Below, one piece after another: positions 9,477 to 17,567 of a stretch of 27,783 bases of DNA. This stretch comes from a bacterium (GTDB lineage Bacteria > JAMORN01): assembly GCA_027063545.1 (NCBI GenBank), contig JAMORN010000180.1, forward strand, positions 1-27,783, written 5' to 3'. Made by a program: the position numbers and the translations under genes. Below the pieces are notes generated by a model. It was not told where the DNA came from. It did no database searches and saw only the letters and a program-made list of their open reading frames with translations. The first letter of the stretch is position 1. Each line of letters opens with the position of its first letter.

Positions 9477-11408
9477 ATGAAAAGAACCCTTACCATTTTA
9501 TTATTTATTTTCATTTTTTTTACAGATAAAACATCTTTTTCTCAAAGCTTAAATAAAAGAGTTTTTAAACTACAATCTAATAGTTATAAAAAGTTTCATT
9601 ATAAATTAAATAGTAATAAGAAATTTTATCGACATTTCGTTTTCTTAGTAGATTTAGTAGATGGGAGATCCTTTAATAGAAGGATTTTTCCCTTAAGAGA
9701 GGCTGATATTTTAACAATAAGGGATAGGAATAATATATATAACAAAAATTTAGTGTTAGATTGTATTCTTTTTTCTAGAAAATCTCAAAGATATAAAGAA
9801 TTTTTAAAAAAATCAGAGGAAATCTTTTTAAAAGAAAGATCAAATAAGATAAAGAGCTTAATAAGAGAATATCTTTCAAAAACAATATATAAATCTGTTA
9901 CAGAAAGATTTTTTCAAAATCCAAATTATTATATAATAGAGTCATCTTTTGAAGATAATACTAAATTATTTGTTAAAATAAAAGAGAATGCTATAATGGA
10001 AGAGGATATAAAAAATATTATGAATAATATTTATCTATATATTCCATTTATTGTTGGGTCAAAGCAATGGGAAAAGACTATTGTTATAGAAAAAAAGATA
10101 AAGGATAAAAATGGGAATGTAAAAATAAAAAAAGAATACTATAAAGAATATTATACAAAAATTTTTATAAAAGAGTATATATTTAAAATCTTTATAAAAG
10201 ATTCCAATAACATTATAATAACTTTATATAAAGAAAAAAAGAGAACTATAAGTGATAGCTATAGAGTTGACTATAAAAATAGAAGTTTCTATTATTATAG
10301 ATATACATTTTATAAAGCTTTAAGAAATTTTTATTATAGCTATAAAGAGGCAGAAGATCCTATTTTTAATCTTTATTATAGTGGTTTTAAATCTCAAATA
10401 ATAGAAAAATATGATAATAAGTTGGGTTTTGCTATAAATAAAACTTTTGCAAAAAGAACAAAAATAAAACAGGGAGATATTATATATATATTAGAAAAAG
10501 AAAAAAATAAAATTAGACAATCAGGCTGGGGTGTTATCTATAGAAAAGAAGATGAAAACATAGATCCTAATTTTTATTTATATAAATCTATGCTTGTTAA
10601 AGGAAATGCAGATTTATATGATGAGGTAAAAATAAAAAGACAAAGTTTATTCAGAGAATATATGTTTATGTATGCAGGAATAACAGATATACCAGCCTCT
10701 TTTATTATAGATACTACTGTTGAGAATAGATTAATTGATAAGATAAGAACATACCAGACAGCATATGCTTTAAATTTTGGCTTAGGTTTTAAAACCGTAG
10801 GAATTCAATATTTAACAGCCTTTTATTTCCATTTATCTATGATAGATTTAGTTTATTTACCTGTACTTGATGGAGGACATTTTTCTTTAAATTATCATGC
10901 TAGGGATACTGTAGATGGAGAGATAGTAAGCGATAGTGTATATACTTTGACAGGAGATATTTATGGTTTTTTTATGGCAAATTATGGGATAGGTTTGGAA
11001 TATAGACAATTTCTCAGACAAGGATTTTATTTTTCTGTAGGTTTTTATTTTATATTTTCCTTTTTATATAATAATGTATATAATGAATATTATGTAGAAG
11101 ATGATACTCTTAATGTAGAATTTTATACTTCAATGTTTTTAGGGAAAAGAATTGATCTAGGCATAAAATATCTTTTAAATCCTAATGTAATGTTTGATTT
11201 TTCTTTATCTTTTTTTGCTTATCAGAAATCATTTAATTCTTATTTTTCTGTATATAAAGAAGTAGAATACTACGATGAAGAAGATACTATAAAAACAAAA
11301 AGAATTTACTTAGATGAAAACTTAGATAAACGCTATACACCAATTTATTTTCAAAATAACAGAAACTTAGGGTTTTCCATAAGAGTTATTTATATGCCAA
11401 ATATATAA
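9477..11408 (+). CDS. Exported Tyr/Phe-rich protein, probable outer-membrane barrel
   Basis: No confident family. Residues 1-22 are a signal peptide (MKRTLTILLFIFIFF, likely cut near SFSQS); there is no lipobox Cys. Residues about 25-310 are charged and Tyr-rich. Residues about 315-390 (FAINKTFAKRTKIKQGDIIYI, GVIYR, then VKGNADLYDEVKI) resemble the SH3-like 'runaway GD' pattern of FlgT/CsgG-associated proteins. Residues about 430-643 show alternating aromatic strands (GFYFSVGFYFIFSFLY, LGFSIRVIYMPNI) expected of an outer-membrane beta-barrel. ATG overlaps the stop of a 21-codon micro-ORF in an ATGA; no Shine-Dalgarno is present. Both domain assignments are inference. Confidence 0.7.
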   Translation: MKRTLTILLFIFIFFTDKTSFSQSLNKRVFKLQSNSYKKFHYKLNSNKKFYRHFVFLVDLVDGRSFNRRIFPLREADILTIRDRNNIYNKNLVLDCILFSRKSQRYKEFLKKSEEIFLKERSNKIKSLIREYLSKTIYKSVTERFFQNPNYYIIESSFEDNTKLFVKIKENAIMEEDIKNIMNNIYLYIPFIVGSKQWEKTIVIEKKIKDKNGNVKIKKEYYKEYYTKIFIKEYIFKIFIKDSNNIIITLYKEKKRTISDSYRVDYKNRSFYYYRYTFYKALRNFYYSYKEAEDPIFNLYYSGFKSQIIEKYDNKLGFAINKTFAKRTKIKQGDIIYILEKEKNKIRQSGWGVIYRKEDENIDPNFYLYKSMLVKGNADLYDEVKIKRQSLFREYMFMYAGITDIPASFIIDTTVENRLIDKIRTYQTAYALNFGLGFKTVGIQYLTAFYFHLSMIDLVYLPVLDGGHFSLNYHARDTVDGEIVSDSVYTLTGDIYGFFMANYGIGLEYRQFLRQGFYFSVGFYFIFSFLYNNVYNEYYVEDDTLNVEFYTSMFLGKRIDLGIKYLLNPNVMFDFSLSFFAYQKSFNSYFSVYKEVEYYDEEDTIKTKRIYLDENLDKRYTPIYFQNNRNLGFSIRVIYMPNI

Positions 11409-11420
11409 AGAACCTATACT

Positions 11421-12380
11421 TTATAACTTCAATTTAAATGAAATATTTCTTGAGATAATATTATCCTCATCTATAACCTGAGAAACAGAAAGATTTAGTT
11501 TTCTAAGATTTAGCTTTATACCCATACCCTTTTCTTTATAATATGAAATAGCACCAAAAACTTCAATAACATTAGTAATACCAAGATCTCCTCCAACTTT
11601 TATGTCTTTATTATCAAGAAAAATAGAGTTATCAGATAAAGTTATCTTTAAAAATTGACCTTTTTCTTTATTTTCAAATATTTTATAACTTAAACCTGTT
11701 GATACATACATAGGAGAATATTCAAGGGTATCATCCCCTTTTGTTTTTAACATACTAGCACCGAAACTATTAAAAACTAAAGAGATGTTAAGATTTTTAT
11801 TAACTTTGTATAAAAAACCTAAATCAACAGATGAACCATAAATAGATGTTATTTCTATGTTTCTATATAAGAAATTAAATGAAATGCCAAAATACAGTTT
11901 TTTATTGTATTTTTTACTAATTATTGTTTTAAATAATATATCATAGGCCTCTCTTTCTATAACAAAGTCTGGATCCCAGTAATAATAAGAGGTTTCTTCA
12001 TCATAAGGTAAATAAGTTGTTTGATACCATTTCCCATAGTTTATCCAATCAAGATATAGAAAAACATTTGTGTTTGATGATAAATCAAGTTTTGTTTGTA
12101 TATTGTCAATAGTGTATAAATTTTCAAACATACTTTGATGGGAATAAAATAAAAAGTTTTCTTTAAAAAAGAAGCCTAAAGCAGGATTTATACTATAGTT
12201 TGGAGAATTTCTATCTATAAGAGAAATATCAGAAAAAAGCATTCCTATTGATTTTGCATTATTATATGATGAAAAGTTAAAATTTGAATATGTAGAAACA
12301 AACTCATAAGAAAGTATCTTTTTATAGAAAATTAAAGAAAAGAATAAAAATAATATTAAAAAAAATCTATTTCTTCTCAT
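11421..12380 (-). CDS. PorV/UPF0164-like outer-membrane beta-barrel protein
   Basis: 319 aa with a clear signal peptide (FFLILFLFFSLIFYKKILSYE). After it, the segment SYNNAKSIGMLFSDISLIDRNSPNYSINPALG corresponds to the 'gaRxxGMGgAfvAvadDpsAxxxNPAgL' hallmark of FadL/PorV/UPF0164 barrel proteins, here degenerate. The rest is alternating hydrophobic strands, ending in a strand (NISFKLKL) typical of barrel closure. It lies in the outer membrane by inference; the substrate is unknown. Its start overlaps the end of the CYTH gene by 14 nt, so the pair is co-transcribed. It converges on the 9477-11408 gene with only 12 nt between stop codons. Confidence 0.7.
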   Translation of the reverse strand: MRRNRFFLILFLFFSLIFYKKILSYEFVSTYSNFNFSSYNNAKSIGMLFSDISLIDRNSPNYSINPALGFFFKENFLFYSHQSMFENLYTIDNIQTKLDLSSNTNVFLYLDWINYGKWYQTTYLPYDEETSYYYWDPDFVIEREAYDILFKTIISKKYNKKLYFGISFNFLYRNIEITSIYGSSVDLGFLYKVNKNLNISLVFNSFGASMLKTKGDDTLEYSPMYVSTGLSYKIFENKEKGQFLKITLSDNSIFLDNKDIKVGGDLGITNVIEVFGAISYYKEKGMGIKLNLRKLNLSVSQVIDEDNIISRNISFKLKL

Positions 12381-12939
12381 TTTTATATAACTCTATCAGT
12401 TCAAAAACGTTTAGGTTTTTTATTTTATCATTATTTTTATTATATCCTATTTTTTCAATATACTTAAAAATTAGGGCAAAATCTATACTTTCTATCTCTA
12501 AAAAAGTAGGAATAAAACTATAATCATTTAAATATGTATCAATAGCAAAGGTTAATTTTATATTTGTATCGGAATCTATTATATGATATTGGATTCTCTC
12601 TTTTTCTATATCTAATATAGGATAAAACCCTAAATTTGTCAAAATAAAATTAAGATTATCAAAATCTGAAATTTCAACCTCAGTTTCTTTATGAAAAACA
12701 AAATTATCCTCTTTTGTTTTATCTTTTAATGTTAGAAGAACTTTTTCACCTTCTTTTCTTAATCTAAGAGTTTTTTTTATGTCCCTTAAATTGAAATGTT
12801 TGTTATTATAATATATTGCTCTAAAATATTTTTTAAAATCAAAAATAGCACCTATAGCTTCAAGTTTTTTAATAATTTCAGTTTTATTAATCTCTAAGAT
12901 TTTTAGTTCTTTTTCTTGAAATTCTTTATTATTCATCAT
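12367..12939 (-). CDS. CYTH-domain protein (CyaB / class IV adenylate cyclase-like)
   Basis: CYTH proteins bind triphosphates and metal in a beta-tunnel; members include class IV adenylate cyclases and triphosphatases. Seen: the N-terminal E-x-E-x-K signature as EKELK, the basic strand LRLRKEG, LLTLK, then ETEVEIS, EKERIQYH, and the acidic strand FAIDTYLND...FLEIES. I chose the ATG at 12939 (or 12936) because the EKELK motif follows within a few residues; the upstream ATG at 12966 adds MLFFVYLKQ with no homology expected. No Shine-Dalgarno is visible at any of these. The reaction (cAMP synthesis, thiamine triphosphatase or inorganic triphosphatase) cannot be decided from sequence alone. Confidence 0.85.
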   Translation of the reverse strand: MMNNKEFQEKELKILEINKTEIIKKLEAIGAIFDFKKYFRAIYYNNKHFNLRDIKKTLRLRKEGEKVLLTLKDKTKEDNFVFHKETEVEISDFDNLNFILTNLGFYPILDIEKERIQYHIIDSDTNIKLTFAIDTYLNDYSFIPTFLEIESIDFALIFKYIEKIGYNKNNDKIKNLNVFELIELYKNEKK

Positions 12940-12982
12940 TTGTTTTAAATATACAAAAAACAACATTAAAATATAAAGTTTT

Positions 12983-13012
12983 TTGCTAAATTTAAGTTTA
13001 AAAAATTATTTT
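12983..13012 (+). promoter_or_regulatory. Candidate leaderless promoter of the serine acetyltransferase gene
   Basis: TTGCTA (12983-12988), an 18-nt spacer and TATTTT (13007-13012) end 6 nt before the ATG at 13019. No ribosome site lies between them. The geometry matches the promoters of the genes starting at 4390 and 23793. Confidence is limited because the region is very AT-rich. Confidence 0.4.
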
Positions 13013-13018
13013 ATAAAT

Positions 13019-13951
13019 ATGATGTTAAATGAATGGATAAATAAAAATATACCAGATTTGTCATCTAGAATTGAAGAAATCAATAATCAAGATTTTTTAT
13101 TGACACAAACAATTGGTATAGCAGGTCTAGAATCTGTTTATAGAGTTTTGGAAAATTTGAAAGCATCTTTATTCCCAGGTGTATTTGAGAAATATCCTAT
13201 TGAAGAGGAAAGAATAAATATTTTTATAGGAAATAAATTGAGAGAAGCAGCAACAGATCTAGCTTTTTTAATAGAAAAAGTTTTAAAATATACATGCGAA
13301 CATGAGCATAAAAACTCTTGTACACAATGCAAACAAAAGGCTGAGGAGATAACCATAGATTTATTAAAAAATTTGCCAAAAATTAGAGAAATTTTATCAA
13401 CAGATATTATAGCAGCCTATAATGGAGATCCTGCAGCAAAATCTTTTGAAGAGATAATATTAAGTTATCCATCTATTAAGGCTATTTCTACTTATAGAAT
13501 AGCCCATTTTTTATATAAAAAGAAAGTACCTTTAATACCTAGAATAATGACAGAATTTGCCCATCAAGAAACAGGAATAGATATACATCCAGGAGCAGAG
13601 ATAGGAGAATACTTTTTTATAGATCATGGAACAGGGGTTGTAATAGGAGAGACTTGTGTTATAGGTAAAAATGTTAAGATTTATCAAGGAGTTACTTTAG
13701 GGGCTAAAAGTTTTCCTTTAGATGAAAATGGAAATCCTATAAAAGGTATAAAAAGACATCCTAATATAGAGGATAATGTTATTATATATTCAGGAGCAAC
13801 AATTTTAGGGGGAGATACAACAATAGGGCATGATTCTATAATAGGTGGTAATGTATGGCTAACCCATTCTGTTCCACCATATTCAAGGGTTTATAATGCC
13901 CAACCAGAGCCTATAATAAAAGTAGGTAAAAAACCTACATCTGACGAATAA
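13019..13951 (+). CDS. cysE: Serine O-acetyltransferase
   Basis: Makes O-acetylserine from serine and acetyl-CoA, the precursor of cysteine. 310 aa from ATG 13019 (a second ATG follows at once). N-terminal helical part (1 to about 165), then the left-handed beta-helix of hexapeptide repeats: IDIHPGAEIGEYFFIDHGTG, VVIGETCVIGKNVKIYQGVTLGA, NIEDNVIIYSGATILGG, HDSIIGGNVWL. The catalytic His-Asp pair is visible (FIDHGTGVVIG). The helical part is longer than in E. coli-type enzymes and carries a Cys/His cluster, C93-x-H-x-H-x3-C101-x2-C104, that could bind a metal. The TTG at 12983 is better read as a -35 box. It is 24 nt upstream of hisC. Confidence 0.92.
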   Translation: MMLNEWINKNIPDLSSRIEEINNQDFLLTQTIGIAGLESVYRVLENLKASLFPGVFEKYPIEEERINIFIGNKLREAATDLAFLIEKVLKYTCEHEHKNSCTQCKQKAEEITIDLLKNLPKIREILSTDIIAAYNGDPAAKSFEEIILSYPSIKAISTYRIAHFLYKKKVPLIPRIMTEFAHQETGIDIHPGAEIGEYFFIDHGTGVVIGETCVIGKNVKIYQGVTLGAKSFPLDENGNPIKGIKRHPNIEDNVIIYSGATILGGDTTIGHDSIIGGNVWLTHSVPPYSRVYNAQPEPIIKVGKKPTSDE

Positions 13952-13975
13952 TCTCTTTTTTAAGGGGGAAATAAA

Positions 13976-15076
13976 TTGATTGAACTTTCTCCAAAACTTA
14001 ATACTCTAACACCATATATACCAGGTGAACAACCAAAAAATTTAGAAGAATTTATTAAATTAAATACTAATGAAAATCCATATCCTCCCAGTAAAAATGT
14101 TGATAACTTGTTGAAAACATTTGAAGTAGATAATTTAAGATTATATCCACCACCGCATTTGGAGGATTTAAGAGAAGTTATAGGAAGTTTTTATGGTGTT
14201 AGCGGAGAAAATGTTTTTGTTGGAAATGGGTCTGATGAGGTTTTAGGTTTTAGTTTTTTTGCTTTTTTTTATGGAAAGAAAAAGAAGATTTTAATACCTG
14301 AGATTTCATATTCTTTTTATCCTGTTTTTGCACGTTTATTTGATATAGAGTTTGAAGAGATTCCTTTAAGAGAGGATTTTTCTATAGATTTAGATATATT
14401 TTTAGAGAAAAGTTCTATATGTGGAGGAATTGTTTTTGCAAATCCCAATGCACCTACATCTTTAGGAATAGATAGTAAAAGGTTAGAAGCTTTTCTTGAA
14501 AGTTTAGATCCAAATATTCCAGTTATAGTTGATGAGGCTTATATGGATTTTTATGGGGATAGTATTGTAAATTTAGTAAAAAGATTTAAAAATCTCCTTG
14601 TAGTAAGGACTTTTTCAAAAAGTTTTGCTTTAGCAGGTATAAGATTTGGCTTTGCTATAGGAGATAGTTTTTTGATAGACTCTTTATTTAAGGTTAGGGA
14701 TAGTTTTAATTCCTATACAATAAATATGCTAACCTATGAAATAGCAAAATCTGTTTTTGAAGATATAGATTACTATAATGAAATTGTGAGTAAAATAATT
14801 AAAACGCGAGAAAGGGTAAAAAATAGTTTAAAGGAAATGGGATTAGAAGTTTTTGACTCAAAAACAAACTTTTTATTTATAAGGATAGATAAAGAAAAAT
14901 TTAATATAGATGCAGAGAATGTTTATTTAAAATTAAAAGAGAATAAAATTTTAGTAAGATATTTTAATTCCCCTGAAAAAATAAAGGATTTTATTAGAGT
15001 TACAATAGGAAAAGATGAAGAGATGGATATATTTTTAGAAAAATTAGGGGGAATATTGGGTGCTTTCAAAGGTTAA
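13976..15076 (+). CDS. hisC: Histidinol-phosphate aminotransferase
   Basis: PLP-dependent class I/II aminotransferase (366 aa) that converts imidazole acetol phosphate to histidinol phosphate, or a related aromatic aminotransferase. Seen: FIKLNTNENPYPPS (27-39), FVGNGSDEVL (81-90), FANPNAPTS (154-162), VDEAYMDF (185-192) and VVRTFSKSFALAGIRFGFA, in which K215 should hold the PLP. The TTG start has AAGGGGG 8 nt upstream. There are no other his genes here, so substrate assignment rests on family similarity only. It overlaps comM by 17 nt. Confidence 0.88.
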   Translation: MIELSPKLNTLTPYIPGEQPKNLEEFIKLNTNENPYPPSKNVDNLLKTFEVDNLRLYPPPHLEDLREVIGSFYGVSGENVFVGNGSDEVLGFSFFAFFYGKKKKILIPEISYSFYPVFARLFDIEFEEIPLREDFSIDLDIFLEKSSICGGIVFANPNAPTSLGIDSKRLEAFLESLDPNIPVIVDEAYMDFYGDSIVNLVKRFKNLLVVRTFSKSFALAGIRFGFAIGDSFLIDSLFKVRDSFNSYTINMLTYEIAKSVFEDIDYYNEIVSKIIKTRERVKNSLKEMGLEVFDSKTNFLFIRIDKEKFNIDAENVYLKLKENKILVRYFNSPEKIKDFIRVTIGKDEEMDIFLEKLGGILGAFKG

Positions 15077-16592
15077 TAGTGGAGCACTTTTGGGCCTTAA
15101 CTTTATAAAGGTTATTTGTGAGATAGATATATCAACAAAGGGATTTCCTGCTTATTTTCTTGTAGGTCTTCCAGATAATGCTGTAAAAGAATCTAGAGAG
15201 AGAATAATTTCTGCAATTAAAAATTCTGGTTTTGAATTTCCATCTAATGATAGAATAACAATAAATTTGGCACCAGCAGATTTAAAAAAAGAAGGGAGTT
15301 TATATGATCTTCCTATAGCTATAGGTATTTTAATAGGAGCAGAAAAAATATATCCAAAGATTAATTTAGATGATTTTGTTTTTTTAGGAGAATTATCCTT
15401 AGATGGTAGTTTAAGGCCAGTTAAAGGCGTTTTGCCAATAACAGCAGGTCTTAAAAAATATGGTATAAAAAACATAATTGTTCCATTTGAGAATAGATTT
15501 GAGGCAAGTATTGTAAAGGAAGTAAATGTATATGCTTTTAAAACTTTAAAAGAGGTTGTGGATTTTCTAACAGGAAAATTGAAAAAAGACCCTTTTAAAG
15601 ATGATACAAAAAGTATTAACAGCTTATCAACATATAATATAGATTTTAAGGATGTAAAAGGGCATTTTCATGCCAAAAGGGCTATAACAATTGCTGCAGC
15701 AGGAGGGCATAATATTTTAATGATAGGGCCTCCTGGTAGTGGAAAATCAATGCTTGCTAAGAGAATACCAACAATTTTACCAGATTTAACTTATGAGGAG
15801 ATGCTTGAGACAACAAAGATTTATTCAATAGGAGGATTATTAACAGAGGATACACCACTTATAACCAAAAGACCATTTAGAGCTCCACATCATACAACAA
15901 GTAGTGTTGCTTTAATTGGGGGAGGAAGTAGTTTAAAACCGGGAGAGGTTTCTTTAGCCCACAATGGTGTGTTATTTTTAGATGAACTTCCAGAGTTTAA
16001 AAGAGGTGTTTTGGAGGTTTTGAGAGAACCTCTTGAGAATGGTTATGTGACAATTTCTCGGGCAAGAGGAAGCGTGAGATATCCAGCAAGGTTTATGTTT
16101 GTTGCTGCTATGAATCCTTGTCCTTGTGGATATTATGGGGATCCTGAGCATACTTGTAGTTGTTCTTTATCTGAAATAAAAAGATACAGATCAAAGGTAA
16201 GTGGTCCTTTACTTGATAGAATAGATATTTATCTTGATGTACCAAGGGTTGATGTGGAAAAATTAATGGAGGACGAAATGTCAGAAAGTTCTTTAGAAAT
16301 GAAAAATAAGGTTGTAAAGGCAAGGGAGATTCAGTATTTTAGATATAAAAGACATAAAAATATTCTATTAAATTCTCATTTGCCACCTAATTTAATAGAA
16401 AAGTATGTTATACTTTCGAAAGAAGCTAAAAATATATTAAAAATGGCGATAAAAAAATTCAATATATCAAATAGGGGTTTTCATAGAATTCTAAAACTAT
16501 CAAGAACAATAGCAGATATAGATAATTCAGAAAAAGTAGATGAAAAACATATTTTAGAAGCTATAGGTTATAGAACATCTCTGGAATTATAA
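15060..16592 (+). CDS. comM: YifB/ComM-family Mg-chelatase-like AAA+ ATPase
   Basis: AAA+ helicase family that promotes branch migration during recombination of imported DNA in naturally competent bacteria. 510 aa, the usual length. N-terminal S5-like domain (1 to about 175, FPAYFLVGLPDNAVKESRER), Walker A GPPGSGKS (223-230), LAHNGVLFLDELPEF as Walker B, and the zinc-binding insert CPCGYYGDPEHTCSC, then SGPLLDRIDIYLDVPRV. The C-terminal helical domain is RGFHRILKLSRTIADI. The GTG start is supported by AGGGGG 8 nt upstream inside hisC, with 17 nt overlap. No competence pilus genes are in this window. Confidence 0.92.
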   Translation: MLSKVNSGALLGLNFIKVICEIDISTKGFPAYFLVGLPDNAVKESRERIISAIKNSGFEFPSNDRITINLAPADLKKEGSLYDLPIAIGILIGAEKIYPKINLDDFVFLGELSLDGSLRPVKGVLPITAGLKKYGIKNIIVPFENRFEASIVKEVNVYAFKTLKEVVDFLTGKLKKDPFKDDTKSINSLSTYNIDFKDVKGHFHAKRAITIAAAGGHNILMIGPPGSGKSMLAKRIPTILPDLTYEEMLETTKIYSIGGLLTEDTPLITKRPFRAPHHTTSSVALIGGGSSLKPGEVSLAHNGVLFLDELPEFKRGVLEVLREPLENGYVTISRARGSVRYPARFMFVAAMNPCPCGYYGDPEHTCSCSLSEIKRYRSKVSGPLLDRIDIYLDVPRVDVEKLMEDEMSESSLEMKNKVVKAREIQYFRYKRHKNILLNSHLPPNLIEKYVILSKEAKNILKMAIKKFNISNRGFHRILKLSRTIADIDNSEKVDEKHILEAIGYRTSLEL

Positions 16593-16621
16593 TTGATAAA
16601 ATAAATATCTTTTTTTATATT
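16593..16621 (+). promoter_or_regulatory. Promoter of the metF operon
   Basis: TTGATA (16593-16598), a 17-nt spacer and TATATT (16616-16621), starting one base after the comM stop codon. Predicted start of transcription is near 16628, leaving a 5' leader of about 44 nt with AAGGAG at 16654-16659. Confidence 0.65.
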
Positions 16622-16671
16622 TTTTTTAATCCCTATATTAAATCTATCAACACAAGGAGAAAAGTTGTTTT

Positions 16672-17553
16672 ATGAAAATCTGTGATATTTTAAAAGAAAA
16701 GTTCACCATAAGTTTTGAGTTTTTTCCTCCAAAAACAAGAGAAGGCGAGGAAAATCTTTTTAATACAATTAATGATTTATTAACATTTAATAAAGATTTT
16801 AACCCAGATTTTGTTTCTATCACATTTGGAGCCGGCGGTACCACAAAAGATAAGACATTTGAGATAACAAAGAAAATAAAAGATAAATACAACTTAACTA
16901 TTTTAGAGCATTTTACATGTTATGGTTTATCTAAGAAAGATATAGAAACTTATTTAAAAAGAATAAAAGATATAGGTATAGAGAATATTTTAGCATTAAG
17001 AGGGGATAAACCAAGAAACATAGAAGATTTTGTTCCACCACCAGATACTTTAAATTATGCTAGTGAATTAGTGGAGTTTATAAAGAATATAGATAAAAGT
17101 TTTTGTATAGGAGTTGCTGGTTATCCAGAGGGACATCCTAAGGCACCTTCATTGGAAAAAGATATTGAATATTTAAAATTAAAGCTGGATAAAGGGGCTT
17201 CTTTTGTTATTACTCAGCTTTTTTTTGATAATAATGATTTTTATAGATATATAGAGTTAGTAAGGAAAAAAGGTATAGAAGCTCCTATAATTCCGGGAAT
17301 TTTACCTATTATAAGTTGGACAAATCTAGAGAGATTTACACAACTTTCTGGAGCAAAATTACCCCAAAAAATTTATGAGGATTTATACCCTCATAAAGAT
17401 GATAAAGATTATATTATAAAATATGGGATTGAATTTTCTATAAAACAAATAGAGGATTTAATAGAGTTTGGTATACCAGGTATTCATATTTTTACTTTAA
17501 ATAAAAGTTATTCATCCAAAATGATTTTAAAAGAAATCTTAAAAAAAATCTAA
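16672..17553 (+). CDS. metF: 5,10-methylenetetrahydrofolate reductase
   Basis: FAD enzyme that reduces 5,10-methylene-THF to 5-methyl-THF for methionine synthesis or the Wood-Ljungdahl methyl branch. 293 aa, full length. Seen: FTISFEFFPPKTREGEENL (Glu in the active site), VSITFGAGGTTKDKT, LEHFTCYGLSKKDIETYL, ILALRGDKPRN (FAD site), GVAGYPEGHPKAPS, and FVITQLFFDNNDFYRYI. The AAGGAG is 12 nt from the ATG, slightly long. The next gene starts 14 nt after the stop. Confidence 0.95.
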   Translation: MKICDILKEKFTISFEFFPPKTREGEENLFNTINDLLTFNKDFNPDFVSITFGAGGTTKDKTFEITKKIKDKYNLTILEHFTCYGLSKKDIETYLKRIKDIGIENILALRGDKPRNIEDFVPPPDTLNYASELVEFIKNIDKSFCIGVAGYPEGHPKAPSLEKDIEYLKLKLDKGASFVITQLFFDNNDFYRYIELVRKKGIEAPIIPGILPIISWTNLERFTQLSGAKLPQKIYEDLYPHKDDKDYIIKYGIEFSIKQIEDLIEFGIPGIHIFTLNKSYSSKMILKEILKKI

Positions 17554-17567
17554 AGAAGGGGGTGATT

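Noticed and set aside
11404-11425. TATAAAG/CTTTATA hairpin between two convergent stop codons as a bidirectional terminator
   Set aside because: The stem has only two G/C pairs worth of strength at best and no T tract follows on either strand.
12940-12966. Upstream ATG at 12966 as start of the CYTH protein
   Set aside because: It adds MLFFVYLKQ before the N-terminal EKELK signature and has no ribosome site; the ATG pair at 12939/12936 fits the domain better.
13922-13938. GTAGGT/ACCTAC hairpin at the end of the serine acetyltransferase gene as a terminator
   Set aside because: The T run is about 16 nt further on and hisC follows with its own ribosome site, so termination here is unlikely.
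16108-16323. Minus-strand 71-aa ORF in comM
   Set aside because: It is a shadow of the conserved zinc-insert region of ComM.
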